Below, piece after piece: positions 1 to 6,930 of a stretch of 7,786 nucleotides of DNA. The notes beneath the pieces were generated by a model. It was not told the DNA's origin. It did no database searches and saw only the letters and a program-made list of their open reading frames with translations. This stretch comes from Cryomorphaceae bacterium (lineage in GTDB: Bacteria > Bacteroidota > Bacteroidia > Flavobacteriales > Schleiferiaceae), in assembly GCA_003444795.1 (NCBI GenBank), contig DLWR01000025.1, positions 1 through 7,786 on the forward strand, in the 5' to 3' direction. A program made the translations under genes and the position numbers. Position 1 is the first letter of the stretch; each line of letters starts with the position of its first letter.

Positions 1-1
1 C

Positions 2-1792
2 GGTCAATTTGAAGAGCGCATGAAGGCGCTTATGAACGAATTGGAGAAGAACGACGACATCATTCTCTTTATTGACGAACTCCACACCATTGTTGGTGCA
101 GGAGGTGCCACGGGCTCGTTGGACGCCAGCAATATGTTTAAACCCGCCTTGGCTCGCGGAGAAATTCAATGCATTGGCGCCACCACCTTAGACGAATACC
201 GTCAATTCATTGAAAAAGATGGCGCTCTAGAACGCCGCTTCCAGAAAGTGATGGTGGATCCGCCTTCCCCTGAAGAAACGCTCCAGATTCTCAAAAATCT
301 GCAGCCCAACTACGAAGCACACCACAATGTGACCTACACACCTGAGGCCTTGGAAGCTTGTGTGCGGTTGACGGTACGCTATGTTTCGGACCGCCACCTC
401 CCAGACAAGGCCATCGATGCCTTGGATGAGGCGGGTAGCCGTGTGCACATTACCAGCATTGTAGTTCCCGAAGAAGTGTCACAGCTCGAAAAGGATTTGG
501 AAGCGGTGCGCCAGCAGAAAATGGAGGTCGTGCGCCGTCAGCGCTATGAAGAGGCCGCTAAATTGCGCGATGACGAAAAGAACCTGGAGGCTGAACTCAG
601 CAAGGCGCAAGCCCGTTGGGAAGAAGAATTGCGCGAGAACCGTCAACCCGTAACGGAAGACCACATTGCGGAAGTCGTTGCCATGATGACCGGCATCCCT
701 GTCAAGAAAGTAGCAAAGCAAGAGCTGGACAAATTGGCTCACATGGAGGACAGTATCAAGTCCAAAATCATTGGACAAGATGAAGCGGTCACTAAGGTCG
801 TTCGGGCCATTCAGCGGAACCGTGCAGGCCTAAAAGACCCCAACAAACCCATTGGCTCCTTCATTTTCCTGGGCCCAACAGGGGTGGGCAAAACGCAGCT
901 AGCGAAGGAAATTGCCGTTCAGCTCTTTGATTCTGCGGACGCCCTCATACGCATCGACATGAGCGAATACATGGAGAAGTTTGCCATTTCTCGACTGGTG
1001 GGAGCGCCTCCGGGCTACGTGGGCTATGAAGAAGGGGGGCAACTCACTGAAAAGGTGCGTCGCAAGCCCTACTCTGTGGTGCTATTGGATGAGGTTGAAA
1101 AAGCACATCCGGACATCTTCAACCTGATGCTTCAAGCCCTGGATGAGGGACACATGACGGACAGTTTGGGCCGAAAAGTGGACTTCAAGAACACCCTGAT
1201 TATCATGACGTCAAACATCGGATCGCGGCAACTGAAGGACTTTGGTTCCGGCGTTGGATTTGGCACCAAGACCCGCGAAGACCATGCCGATGAATTGGCC
1301 AAAGGCGTGATTGAAAGCGCGTTGAAAAAGGCCTTTGCGCCCGAGTTCTTGAACCGAATTGACGACGTCATCGTCTTCAATCCGCTGGAAAAGTCCGACA
1401 TTTCCCGTATCGTACAAATCGAGGCTCAGGCACTGATTAAGCGCATGACTGGTATTGGCTACGAACTTCACTTGACACCCGAAGCCATAGAATTCATCGG
1501 CGAAAAAGGCTACGATCCCAAGTACGGCGCCCGCCCACTTGCTCGTGCTATTCAGAAGTTTGTGGAAGATCCCCTTGCAGAAGAAATCGTGAAAGGCTTG
1601 GCTCACCCGGGCGACACCATTCACTTCAGCGTGGAGGCGGATGCCGAGAAGCTCAAACTGGACATCGAGAAGGGCCCAAAAACTACCCCAGGAGAACCTG
1701 CTTCAAAGCCCAAAGCGAGCGCCAAAAAGGAAGATGCTTCGGCAGAAACCGAAGCGGAAGCTGCCCCCGAGGAGGATCTAGAGGGAAAGTAA
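2..1792 (+). CDS. clpC: ATP-dependent Clp protease ATP-binding subunit, ClpC type (5' partial)
   Basis: This is an AAA+ unfoldase that feeds proteins into the ClpP peptidase in the cytoplasm. The frame is open from base 2 (GQFEER, then Met at 20), so the N-terminal domain and the first Walker A lie outside the window. Counting from the Met at base 20, D1 shows Walker B (ILFIDE, 15-20), a sensor-like IGATT (52-56) and the ERRF arginine region (71-74). A UVR-like coiled segment spans about 158-195. D2 follows with Walker A GPTGVGKT (285-292), Walker B VVLLDE (353-358), TSN sensor 1 (397-399), arginine finger FLNRID (443-448) and sensor 2 GARPL (503-507). The short middle domain with UVR argues for ClpC over ClpB. 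The VGF tripeptide (412-414) sits where ClpC carries its ClpP-docking loop. A 50-residue K/A/E-rich, probably disordered tail ends the protein. Its last 15 bases overlap the convergent DUF493 gene. Confidence 0.95.
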   Translation, partial: GQFEERMKALMNELEKNDDIILFIDELHTIVGAGGATGSLDASNMFKPALARGEIQCIGATTLDEYRQFIEKDGALERRFQKVMVDPPSPEETLQILKNLQPNYEAHHNVTYTPEALEACVRLTVRYVSDRHLPDKAIDALDEAGSRVHITSIVVPEEVSQLEKDLEAVRQQKMEVVRRQRYEEAAKLRDDEKNLEAELSKAQARWEEELRENRQPVTEDHIAEVVAMMTGIPVKKVAKQELDKLAHMEDSIKSKIIGQDEAVTKVVRAIQRNRAGLKDPNKPIGSFIFLGPTGVGKTQLAKEIAVQLFDSADALIRIDMSEYMEKFAISRLVGAPPGYVGYEEGGQLTEKVRRKPYSVVLLDEVEKAHPDIFNLMLQALDEGHMTDSLGRKVDFKNTLIIMTSNIGSRQLKDFGSGVGFGTKTREDHADELAKGVIESALKKAFAPEFLNRIDDVIVFNPLEKSDISRIVQIEAQALIKRMTGIGYELHLTPEAIEFIGEKGYDPKYGARPLARAIQKFVEDPLAEEIVKGLAHPGDTIHFSVEADAEKLKLDIEKGPKTTPGEPASKPKASAKKEDASAETEAEAAPEEDLEGK

Positions 1793-2044
1793 GCCCGGAA
1801 TTTCCTTGACTTTCGCGTAGCGTTCCAGGACCTGATCGGGAGAGAGCATCAACTCTTTGGCTGTCACACTCACAAAATTGCCTTTGGAGGACTGACGGAT
1901 TTGAATTTCGGACGTTTCCGAATTGAACAAACCCTCCAAGTAGGCAATATTTTCATTGCTGGCTGGACAAACAAATTTGAACATATAAATGCTGGGCCAA
2001 GTGTAGTTTTGCTCCAGCAAATCTTTAAAAGCTACTGCATCCAT
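1778..2044 (-). CDS. DUF493 (YbeD-like) family protein
   Basis: This is an 88-residue protein of the DUF493/YbeD family, small ferredoxin-like (ACT-like) domains of unknown biochemical role. The family match rests on the WPSIYMFKF segment (16-24), QSSKGNFVSVTAKE (51-64) and the closing IPGLLSL, which follow the pattern I know from Bacteroidota members. The start at 2044 is preferred over a Met 25 codons upstream because the family begins at about this point and because GGAG lies 7 bases before this ATG on the minus strand, one of the few good Shine-Dalgarno matches in the window. The upstream Met would also run back over the ATPase gene. The 3' end overlaps the convergent clpC by 15 bases, and the 5' end is one base from the divergent ATPase start. 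The family assignment is firm; the function is unknown. Confidence 0.88.
   Translation of the reverse strand: MDAVAFKDLLEQNYTWPSIYMFKFVCPASNENIAYLEGLFNSETSEIQIRQSSKGNFVSVTAKELMLSPDQVLERYAKVKEIPGLLSL
2004..2011 (+). promoter_or_regulatory. candidate -7 promoter element for the ATPase-recQ-fmt block
   Basis: TAGTTTTG matches the Bacteroidota -7 consensus TAnnTTTG exactly and ends 34 bases before the ATG at 2046. A TTTG at 1976-1979 could be the -33 element, but the gap of 24 bases is slightly longer than the usual 17-23. The element lies antisense within the DUF493 coding sequence, so a chance match to conserved codons is possible. Confidence 0.35.
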
Positions 2045-2045
2045 A

Positions 2046-2609
2046 ATGAGTCTCCAAAGTAACAACGCATCTGCTCCTGTTCGTCGAATTGTTTTAACCG
2101 GTGCCCCAGGCACGGGCAAATCTACCGTGGTGCAGGCTCTGGAGGCTCAAGGGTTCTCCGTAATGAAGGAAGTATCGCGCGAATACTGGGACGAAACGGG
2201 CTATGGCACAGGCGGCTCAGACCCTTGGCGTAACCTCATCGCCTTTTCACGCGCTATTTGGAAACTGCGCGCTGAACAGCACAAGTCGGCGGACTGGCTT
2301 TCTGGCTCCGTGTTTTATGACCGCTCCATCTTGGATATTTTGGCCTACATGGATGCCGGCGACAAGCGCATTCCGGAGGATATGGACCCCAGCCGCTTCC
2401 CCTACCACAAGGAAGTATTCATTTTCCCCCCATGGGAGGAGATTTACCTGATGGATGAAGGCCGATGGGAACCCTTTGAAACCTGCCATTCCATCCACGG
2501 TTCCCTCAAGCGCACCTATGAGGCAGAGGGCTATAAACTGATTGAAGTTCCTCCCGGCACCGTTGAAGAACGCGTGACCTTTATGCTCAAGCACCTTCGT
2601 GACCACTGA
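2046..2609 (+). CDS. P-loop ATPase, AAA_28 / NadR-kinase-like
   Basis: This is a 187-residue single-domain P-loop NTPase. Walker A GAPGTGKS is at 19-26. A REYW segment (45-48) and YDRSILDILAYM (91-102) resemble the substrate and lid region of NadR-type ribosylnicotinamide kinases and other small-molecule kinases. The C-terminal GYKLIEVPPGTVEERVTF (162-179) is typical of AAA_28 proteins. The fold suggests a nucleotide or metabolite kinase or a regulatory ATPase; the substrate cannot be read from the sequence. The start at 2046 lacks a Shine-Dalgarno sequence, but no better in-frame ATG precedes the P-loop. The stop lies inside the recQ start region (11-base overlap), so the two are probably translated from one message. 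This pairing with recQ is, from memory, recurrent in Bacteroidota. The family call is good; a gene symbol is not justified. Confidence 0.85.
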   Translation: MSLQSNNASAPVRRIVLTGAPGTGKSTVVQALEAQGFSVMKEVSREYWDETGYGTGGSDPWRNLIAFSRAIWKLRAEQHKSADWLSGSVFYDRSILDILAYMDAGDKRIPEDMDPSRFPYHKEVFIFPPWEEIYLMDEGRWEPFETCHSIHGSLKRTYEAEGYKLIEVPPGTVEERVTFMLKHLRDH

Positions 2610-4485
2610 GGCGCTCCACGCTATACTGCAACAGGTTTGGGGCTATGCATCTTTTCGCCCCGGCCAAGCCGAAATTATTGAACATGTCACCCACGGAGGC
2701 GACGCCATCGCACTGCTCCCCACGGGAGGCGGTAAATCTATCTGTTACCAAGTACCCGGACTGGCTCGCCAAGGTCTGACCATTGTAGTCTCCCCCTTGA
2801 TTTCCCTCATGGAGGATCAGGTAGCCGACCTGCAAAAACGGAACATCTCAGCCCTTTCCCTGGCGGGTGATGTCCCCTTAAAAACTTGGGACCAATGGAT
2901 GGATCGCGCGATAGCCGGCGAGTTTGCCTTCCTCTACATTTCGCCAGAGCGTGCGTTGAGTCAGCGCTTTTTAGAAAGACTCCCCCACCTGCCGATTCAA
3001 CTGTTGGCTGTTGATGAGGCACATTGTGCGAGTCAATGGGGTCATGACTTTAGACCGAACTACACCCGACTGGGCGTTCTTCGGCAGGCCCTGTCGGAGG
3101 TCCCATGCTTGGCCGTTACGGCATCAGCTACGGCGGCAGTGTTGGAAGATATTCGGCAAATCCTCCATTTGGAAGCCGCCCCGGTTTTCCAGCGCTCTTT
3201 TGACCGTCCAAATATTGCTATTCACGTTCACCCCACCCAAACGCGCGAAACCACCTTACTTCACCTGCTCCGACCAAAGGAAGGGCGTCAAATCCTCTAC
3301 ACGCGCAGCCGGAGCCAGACCGTTCTGTGGGCAAAGCGCCTTCAAGAGCAGGGCATTCCAGCGAAAGCCTACCATGCCGGCATGAGTTTGGAGGAACGAA
3401 GCGCTCACCAACACGCCTGGATATCCGGGGAAGCGCCGGTCATGGTCGCCACCAATGCCTTTGGCATGGGGATTGACCAGGCGGACGTTCGGCAGGTTTT
3501 CCATCTGGACCTCCCTGATTCCTTAGAGTCCTACTACCAAGAGATGGGCCGAGCTGGTCGCGACGGCAATCCCGCAGAAGCACATTTCCTCTTGGATAGC
3601 CGTGTAGAAGCTGTGTTTACAAAGCGCCTTCACGAAGAAGAACTCAGCTGGGAAGACTTAAGCCGAGTATATAATATGCTTGGCAGCATCGGCCAAATTG
3701 CTATCGGAGATGGAAAAGACGTGAGGCAGGCCGTAGATCTAGACCGCTTGGCGGAACGACTGAACGTCTCTCGAAGCTGGCTTCACATTGCGCTAAAAAC
3801 GCTTGAACGGGAAGGCCTGTTCCTCCTACAAGACCGATGGACCGAACAGGCTACGTATACCTTGCGCATGCATGGTCACGCCCTGGTGGATGCCCTAAAA
3901 AATCTCCCCTTAGTAGAGGACACCGGCTATTATTTGGCGCGCCAACCCTCTTTTGGTTCGGTTCTTAGGTTTTCTGCGAAGAAAATCGCACAGGATTTGC
4001 AGCTCAGTATTCCTGACCTCTACGAACAACTCAACAGTTTACAGAAAGCAGGAATATTGGAATGGACTCACGTAGACGCCAAAACGGTGCTCACTTGGAA
4101 ATTGCCCCGTGCGGAGGAAGGCCGTATGCCCATTTCCAGGACCAAAATTCATGCGCTGCGGACCGCTAAAGGCGATCGGGCCCATGCAGTTCTGGATTTC
4201 TTGCACACAGAAAAGTGCCGAATGGAGGTCCTCCTCGCCTACTTTGGGCAGTTTGATCACGACCCTTGCGGCCGCTGTGATCGATGCACGCAACCCCGGA
4301 AACGAAGCAGTTTGGCTATACAGGGCCATATTTTGGCCTTGCTTCAGGCCTCCCCAAAAAGCGCAGCAGACCTGATGCACTACCTGCCGGATCCTCCTGA
4401 GGCGGTCAAAGAAGCGCTGCGAACCGGAATTCACCGAACTTTGTGGGCACCCACAGAATCTGGAATTTATCACCCATGCCACTAA
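2599..4485 (+). CDS. recQ: RecQ-family ATP-dependent DNA helicase
   Basis: This is a 628-residue superfamily 2, 3'-5' type DNA helicase for recombination and replication-fork repair. Motifs in order: FRPGQ (19-23), Walker A LLPTGGGKS (39-47), VVSPLISLMEDQV (63-75), DEAH (139-142) followed by the aromatic-rich loop SQWGHDFRP (145-153), AVTASAT (172-178), VATNAFGMGID (283-293) and motif VI QEMGRAGRDG (314-323). The zinc site is C540, C557, C560 and C563, with canonical C-x16-C-x2-C-x2-C spacing. It begins about 220 residues after motif VI, where E. coli RecQ has roughly 55. The intervening part includes a winged-helix-like stretch (about 375-412). Another short helical or wing-like domain follows the zinc site, and no HRDC domain is evident. 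The GTG start at 2599 is chosen because MTTEALHAIL leads straight into the family N-terminus; it overlaps the ATPase by 11 bases. The 3' end overlaps fmt by 10 bases. Confidence 0.93.
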   Translation: MTTEALHAILQQVWGYASFRPGQAEIIEHVTHGGDAIALLPTGGGKSICYQVPGLARQGLTIVVSPLISLMEDQVADLQKRNISALSLAGDVPLKTWDQWMDRAIAGEFAFLYISPERALSQRFLERLPHLPIQLLAVDEAHCASQWGHDFRPNYTRLGVLRQALSEVPCLAVTASATAAVLEDIRQILHLEAAPVFQRSFDRPNIAIHVHPTQTRETTLLHLLRPKEGRQILYTRSRSQTVLWAKRLQEQGIPAKAYHAGMSLEERSAHQHAWISGEAPVMVATNAFGMGIDQADVRQVFHLDLPDSLESYYQEMGRAGRDGNPAEAHFLLDSRVEAVFTKRLHEEELSWEDLSRVYNMLGSIGQIAIGDGKDVRQAVDLDRLAERLNVSRSWLHIALKTLEREGLFLLQDRWTEQATYTLRMHGHALVDALKNLPLVEDTGYYLARQPSFGSVLRFSAKKIAQDLQLSIPDLYEQLNSLQKAGILEWTHVDAKTVLTWKLPRAEEGRMPISRTKIHALRTAKGDRAHAVLDFLHTEKCRMEVLLAYFGQFDHDPCGRCDRCTQPRKRSSLAIQGHILALLQASPKSAADLMHYLPDPPEAVKEALRTGIHRTLWAPTESGIYHPCH

Positions 4486-5435
4486 CCCGTATTGTTTTTT
4501 TTGGAACCCCCGAATTTGCGAGCGGAACCTTGCGGGCTTTAGCTCAGGATGCACGCATGGAGGTCGTCGGCGTCGTGACAGCTCCGGACAAACCTGCGGG
4601 TCGAGGACAAACACTCCGGGCCAGTCATGTATCTAACACAGCGCATGAACTCGGGTTGTCCGTGTTGAAACCGGTAAAACTCAAGGATCCGGAGTTTTTA
4701 CGTGCCCTCGCAGACCTGCAAGCAGATGTCTTCGCCGTGGTGGCGTTTAGAATGTTGCCCAAGGAAGTTTGGAATATGCCACCCTTGGGGACTTTTAACG
4801 TTCACGCCTCCCTCCTGCCCGACTATCGTGGTGCAGCCCCCATTCAGTGGGCCGTTGCAAATGGAGATACCCAGACGGGGGTGACAACCTTCTTACTCAA
4901 TGATCGCATTGATGAAGGAGCTATCCTACTTCAGGAGCACCTTTCGGTAGCACCAAATGAGACCATTGCCGCCCTCTATGAACGATTGATGCACGCCGGC
5001 GCAGCACTTGCCGTGAAGACAGTTCGTGATTTATGGAATGGAAATAGTCATCCAATTCCTCAAAATATAGGCGAAAACGCTCGCTTAGCCCCAAAAATAT
5101 TCGCAGATTTTGCCGAGCTGGAACGACTTTCTACGCTAGAAGACATTCACCATCGCATACGGGCCTGCGATAGTTTTCCAGGCGCAAGTTTAGCCTTGTC
5201 CGAAGCACCCGAGAAACGCATTAAAGTTTATGGTTCAAAAATCATAAAACTCTATAATACAGAAGATTATAATAAACGTATTGAACTAATTATTTCAGAT
5301 ACATATATACATCTTGCTCAGGGTGAGAACCTCCTCTCAATTCAAGAAATACAATGGCCTGGAAAGCGCAAAATGGACAGCTCTGACTTTCTTCGGGGAT
5401 TTAGAAAGCGAGGGAAATTTGCGTTAAAGCAGTAA
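4476..5435 (+). CDS. fmt: methionyl-tRNA formyltransferase
   Basis: This enzyme transfers a formyl group from 10-formyltetrahydrofolate to Met-tRNA(fMet) for translation initiation. At 319 residues it is close to the E. coli length (about 315). The N-terminal Rossmann domain shows GTPEFA (10-15) and FNVHASLLPDYRG (107-119). The catalytic trio corresponds to N108, H110 and D146 (in DRIDEG). The APKI element (205-208) begins the C-terminal tRNA-binding domain, which closes with GKRKM and an FLRG segment, so the enzyme looks intact. The ATG at 4476 is chosen over a GTG 33 bases upstream because MPLTRIVFFGTPEF matches the normal Fmt N-terminus. It overlaps the recQ stop by 10 bases, implying coupled translation. 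The C-terminal coding region becomes very AT-rich (5221-5310 has 18 G/C in 90), unlike the rest of the gene. Confidence 0.96.
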   Translation: MPLTRIVFFGTPEFASGTLRALAQDARMEVVGVVTAPDKPAGRGQTLRASHVSNTAHELGLSVLKPVKLKDPEFLRALADLQADVFAVVAFRMLPKEVWNMPPLGTFNVHASLLPDYRGAAPIQWAVANGDTQTGVTTFLLNDRIDEGAILLQEHLSVAPNETIAALYERLMHAGAALAVKTVRDLWNGNSHPIPQNIGENARLAPKIFADFAELERLSTLEDIHHRIRACDSFPGASLALSEAPEKRIKVYGSKIIKLYNTEDYNKRIELIISDTYIHLAQGENLLSIQEIQWPGKRKMDSSDFLRGFRKRGKFALKQ

Positions 5436-5452
5436 AAAAACCTTGTAAACCC

Positions 5453-5482
5453 TTGTGAGTCCTAGGTATTCGTTTATATTTG
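5453..5482 (+). promoter_or_regulatory. Bacteroidota-type promoter of the HU gene
   Basis: The -33 TTG (5453-5455), a 19-base spacer and the -7 element TATATTTG (5475-5482) match the primary sigma consensus of Bacteroidota (TTG-N17-23-TAnnTTTG) exactly. Transcription would begin near 5488, giving a leader of about 37 bases that is A/T-rich and lacks a Shine-Dalgarno sequence, as is usual for highly expressed genes in this phylum. A second TTG at 5443-5445 sits in a CCTTGT direct repeat (5441-5446 and 5451-5456). Confidence 0.75.
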
Positions 5483-5524
5483 TTATCGACCAAAAACAAA
5501 TTTTTAATCATAAAACCTAAAAGC

Positions 5525-5794
5525 ATGAACAAGGCACAACTCATCGACGCTATTGCAGCTGATGCAGGAATTTCAAAAGCACAAGCTAAAGCAGCTCTTG
5601 ATTCTTTCACCGGTAATGTTGGTAGCGCTTTGGCTTCAGGCGACAAAGTATCGCTCGTAGGCTTTGGTACCTTCAGCGTATCTGCACGTGGTGCACGTGA
5701 GGGCCGCAACCCCCAAACTGGCGCGACTATCAAAATCGCTGCTAAGAAAGTAGCTAAGTTTAAGGCTGGTGCCGAATTGGGCGCTAAGCTTTAA
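5525..5794 (+). CDS. HU-family DNA-binding protein
   Basis: This is an 89-residue histone-like protein of the HU/IHF family, which dimerises, bends DNA and compacts the nucleoid. It starts [20 protein letters not shown], shows the GFGTF signature (46-50) and carries the beta-arm RNPQTG (61-66), with the conserved intercalating proline at 63. The length is normal for HU. The start at 5525 is preferred over an in-frame ATG at 5480, because that upstream codon overlaps the promoter -7 element and would add 15 non-family residues. The gene has its own promoter and terminator, so it is probably monocistronic. Frequent GCT, GTA and AAA codons differ from the more GC-rich neighbours and fit strong expression. 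Homodimeric HU is likelier than IHF, but this single gene cannot prove it. Confidence 0.96.
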   Translation: MNKAQLIDAIAADAGISKAQAKAALDSFTGNVGSALASGDKVSLVGFGTFSVSARGAREGRNPQTGATIKIAAKKVAKFKAGAELGAKL

Positions 5795-5815
5795 TTCACC
5801 AAATCACCTAAACGC

Positions 5816-5843
5816 AAAAGCCGCCCGAATGGGCGGCTTTTTT
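5816..5843 (+). terminator. Rho-independent terminator after HU
   Basis: A perfect 11-base stem (AAAAGCCGCCC, 5816-5826, with GGGCGGCTTTT, 5831-5841) encloses a GAAT loop, and a T run extends to 5843. It lies 22 bases after the HU stop. The flanking A run makes the structure nearly symmetrical, so it could also stop the leftward pdxH/oxidoreductase transcript, whose last gene ends at 5918. Confidence 0.93.
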
Positions 5844-5917
5844 CGTTTTAAATGTTTAATATTTTACGGTCAGCACTACTGCTGGCATCACATACAGCCC
5901 ATATGCATTGCCTTACC

Positions 5918-6916
5918 TTATGCTTTGGCGTAGATGCGCTCAATAATGTCAACCACCTTCAATCCCTCCAAGGCATTGGTGGTTATCGGCCCTTCCCCGT
6001 TCAATACGCGCATTACATTCTCATAGACGTAAATGTGGTTGGCGGCGGATCCTTTGTAGGGGCCATAGTTGTTCGGTGGGTTGCTCGGGGGTAACACGGG
6101 CATTTCATAGTTCTCGATGTGGCAGTGAACCACTTCGTTCATGTACTGGCCCGCAATCTTGAGAGAGCCCTTCTCCCCGACGACGGTCATGCTTGACTCA
6201 AGGTTGGCATCCCACACACTGGTGGAGTAGTTCAAGGATCCCACGCCCCCTTGGACGAGTTTAAAATGAACCATGCCCGAATCTTCGAATTCAATACTGT
6301 TCGGGTGGTTGAAGTTGTTGAGCTGAACCGACGTGGGCTCTACATCACCAAAGACCCAGTACAGGATGTCTACAAAGTGACTAAACTGGGTAAAGAGCGT
6401 TCCTCCATCCAGCGCTTTTGTGCCGTGCCAGTCACCCGGATGGTAGTAGCGCTCGTCGCGGTTCCAAAAGCAATTCACATGCACATGGTAAATGTCACCA
6501 AGGCGACCACTTTCCACCACTTCTTTAAGCCAAGCACTAGGCTGACTGTAGCGGTTTTGCATGACCCCAAAGACATATTTCCCTCTCTGGAGCGCCGCAT
6601 GTAGCACTTTCTCGGCATCTGAGCGACGAAGGGCCATAGGCTTTTCAATGATGACATGGGCGCCTGCCTGAATTACCTGCAAGGCTTGGGAAGCATGAAA
6701 GCCATTAGGCGTAGCAATGGCGACCACGTCAATATGCGGATGTGCGGCCAGTAAGTCTTCCAAGGCGGGATACAGGGACAGACCATCGGGCAATCCTAGT
6801 TCGTCAGCCCCCAGCACATCGCAAACGGCCACCAAGGTGGCATCGGGCAAGTTTTTGATCATTTCAATGTGGCGCTTTCCAATGCGTCCACACCCTACAA
6901 CGGCAAACGTGGTCAT
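5918..6916 (-). CDS. Gfo/Idh/MocA-family NAD(P)-dependent oxidoreductase
   Basis: This is a 332-residue dehydrogenase of the Gfo/Idh/MocA family. The N-terminal Rossmann fold has GCGRIG (8-13) for the dinucleotide. The family EKP motif is at 91-93, where the lysine normally takes part in catalysis, and LDGGTLFTQFSHFVD (169-183) holds the conserved DGG and the H180-x2-D183 pair. The ALDGG and HFVDxLxW pattern recalls WlbA/WbpB-type nucleotide-sugar 3-dehydrogenases of surface polysaccharide synthesis. Inositol or glucose-fructose-type substrates are not excluded, so the substrate remains open. The start at 6916 begins 14 bases after the pdxH stop and gives the usual short lead (MTTFAVVG) into the Rossmann strand. 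An in-frame Met at 6958 would overlap pdxH. No Shine-Dalgarno sequence is visible. It is probably cotranscribed with pdxH, although no shared pathway is obvious. Confidence 0.9.
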   Translation of the reverse strand: MTTFAVVGCGRIGKRHIEMIKNLPDATLVAVCDVLGADELGLPDGLSLYPALEDLLAAHPHIDVVAIATPNGFHASQALQVIQAGAHVIIEKPMALRRSDAEKVLHAALQRGKYVFGVMQNRYSQPSAWLKEVVESGRLGDIYHVHVNCFWNRDERYYHPGDWHGTKALDGGTLFTQFSHFVDILYWVFGDVEPTSVQLNNFNHPNSIEFEDSGMVHFKLVQGGVGSLNYSTSVWDANLESSMTVVGEKGSLKIAGQYMNEVVHCHIENYEMPVLPPSNPPNNYGPYKGSAANHIYVYENVMRVLNGEGPITTNALEGLKVVDIIERIYAKA

Positions 6917-6930
6917 GAGGGAGGAATTGC

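Noticed and set aside
1211..1624. 137-codon minus-strand open frame inside clpC
   Set aside because: It is fully antisense to the conserved D2 domain of ClpC and has no family features, so it is a coding shadow.
1778..2119. Longer 113-residue version of the DUF493 protein
   Set aside because: The additional 25 N-terminal residues are not family-like and overlap the ATPase gene. The Met at 2044 has a well-spaced GGAG.
4443..4475. GTG start giving fmt 11 extra residues
   Set aside because: The extension lies inside recQ and does not resemble the Fmt N-terminus, which begins directly at MPLTRIVFFG.
4039..4614. 191-codon open frame on the minus strand across the recQ end and fmt start
   Set aside because: It lies antisense to well-supported recQ and fmt, spans their junction, and its translation shows no recognisable domain.
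5480..5524. N-terminally extended HU starting at the ATG at 5480
   Set aside because: That codon overlaps the -7 promoter element and lies upstream of the predicted transcription start. HU proteins begin at MNKxxLI.
5869..5886. Small hairpin (7 pairs including one G-T, loop CTAC) between the HU terminator and the oxidoreductase stop
   Set aside because: No T run follows it on either strand, so it is not an intrinsic terminator, and it is short enough to be chance.
6251..6604. 117-codon plus-strand open frame inside the oxidoreductase gene
   Set aside because: It is antisense to conserved Gfo/Idh/MocA motifs and has no recognisable protein content.
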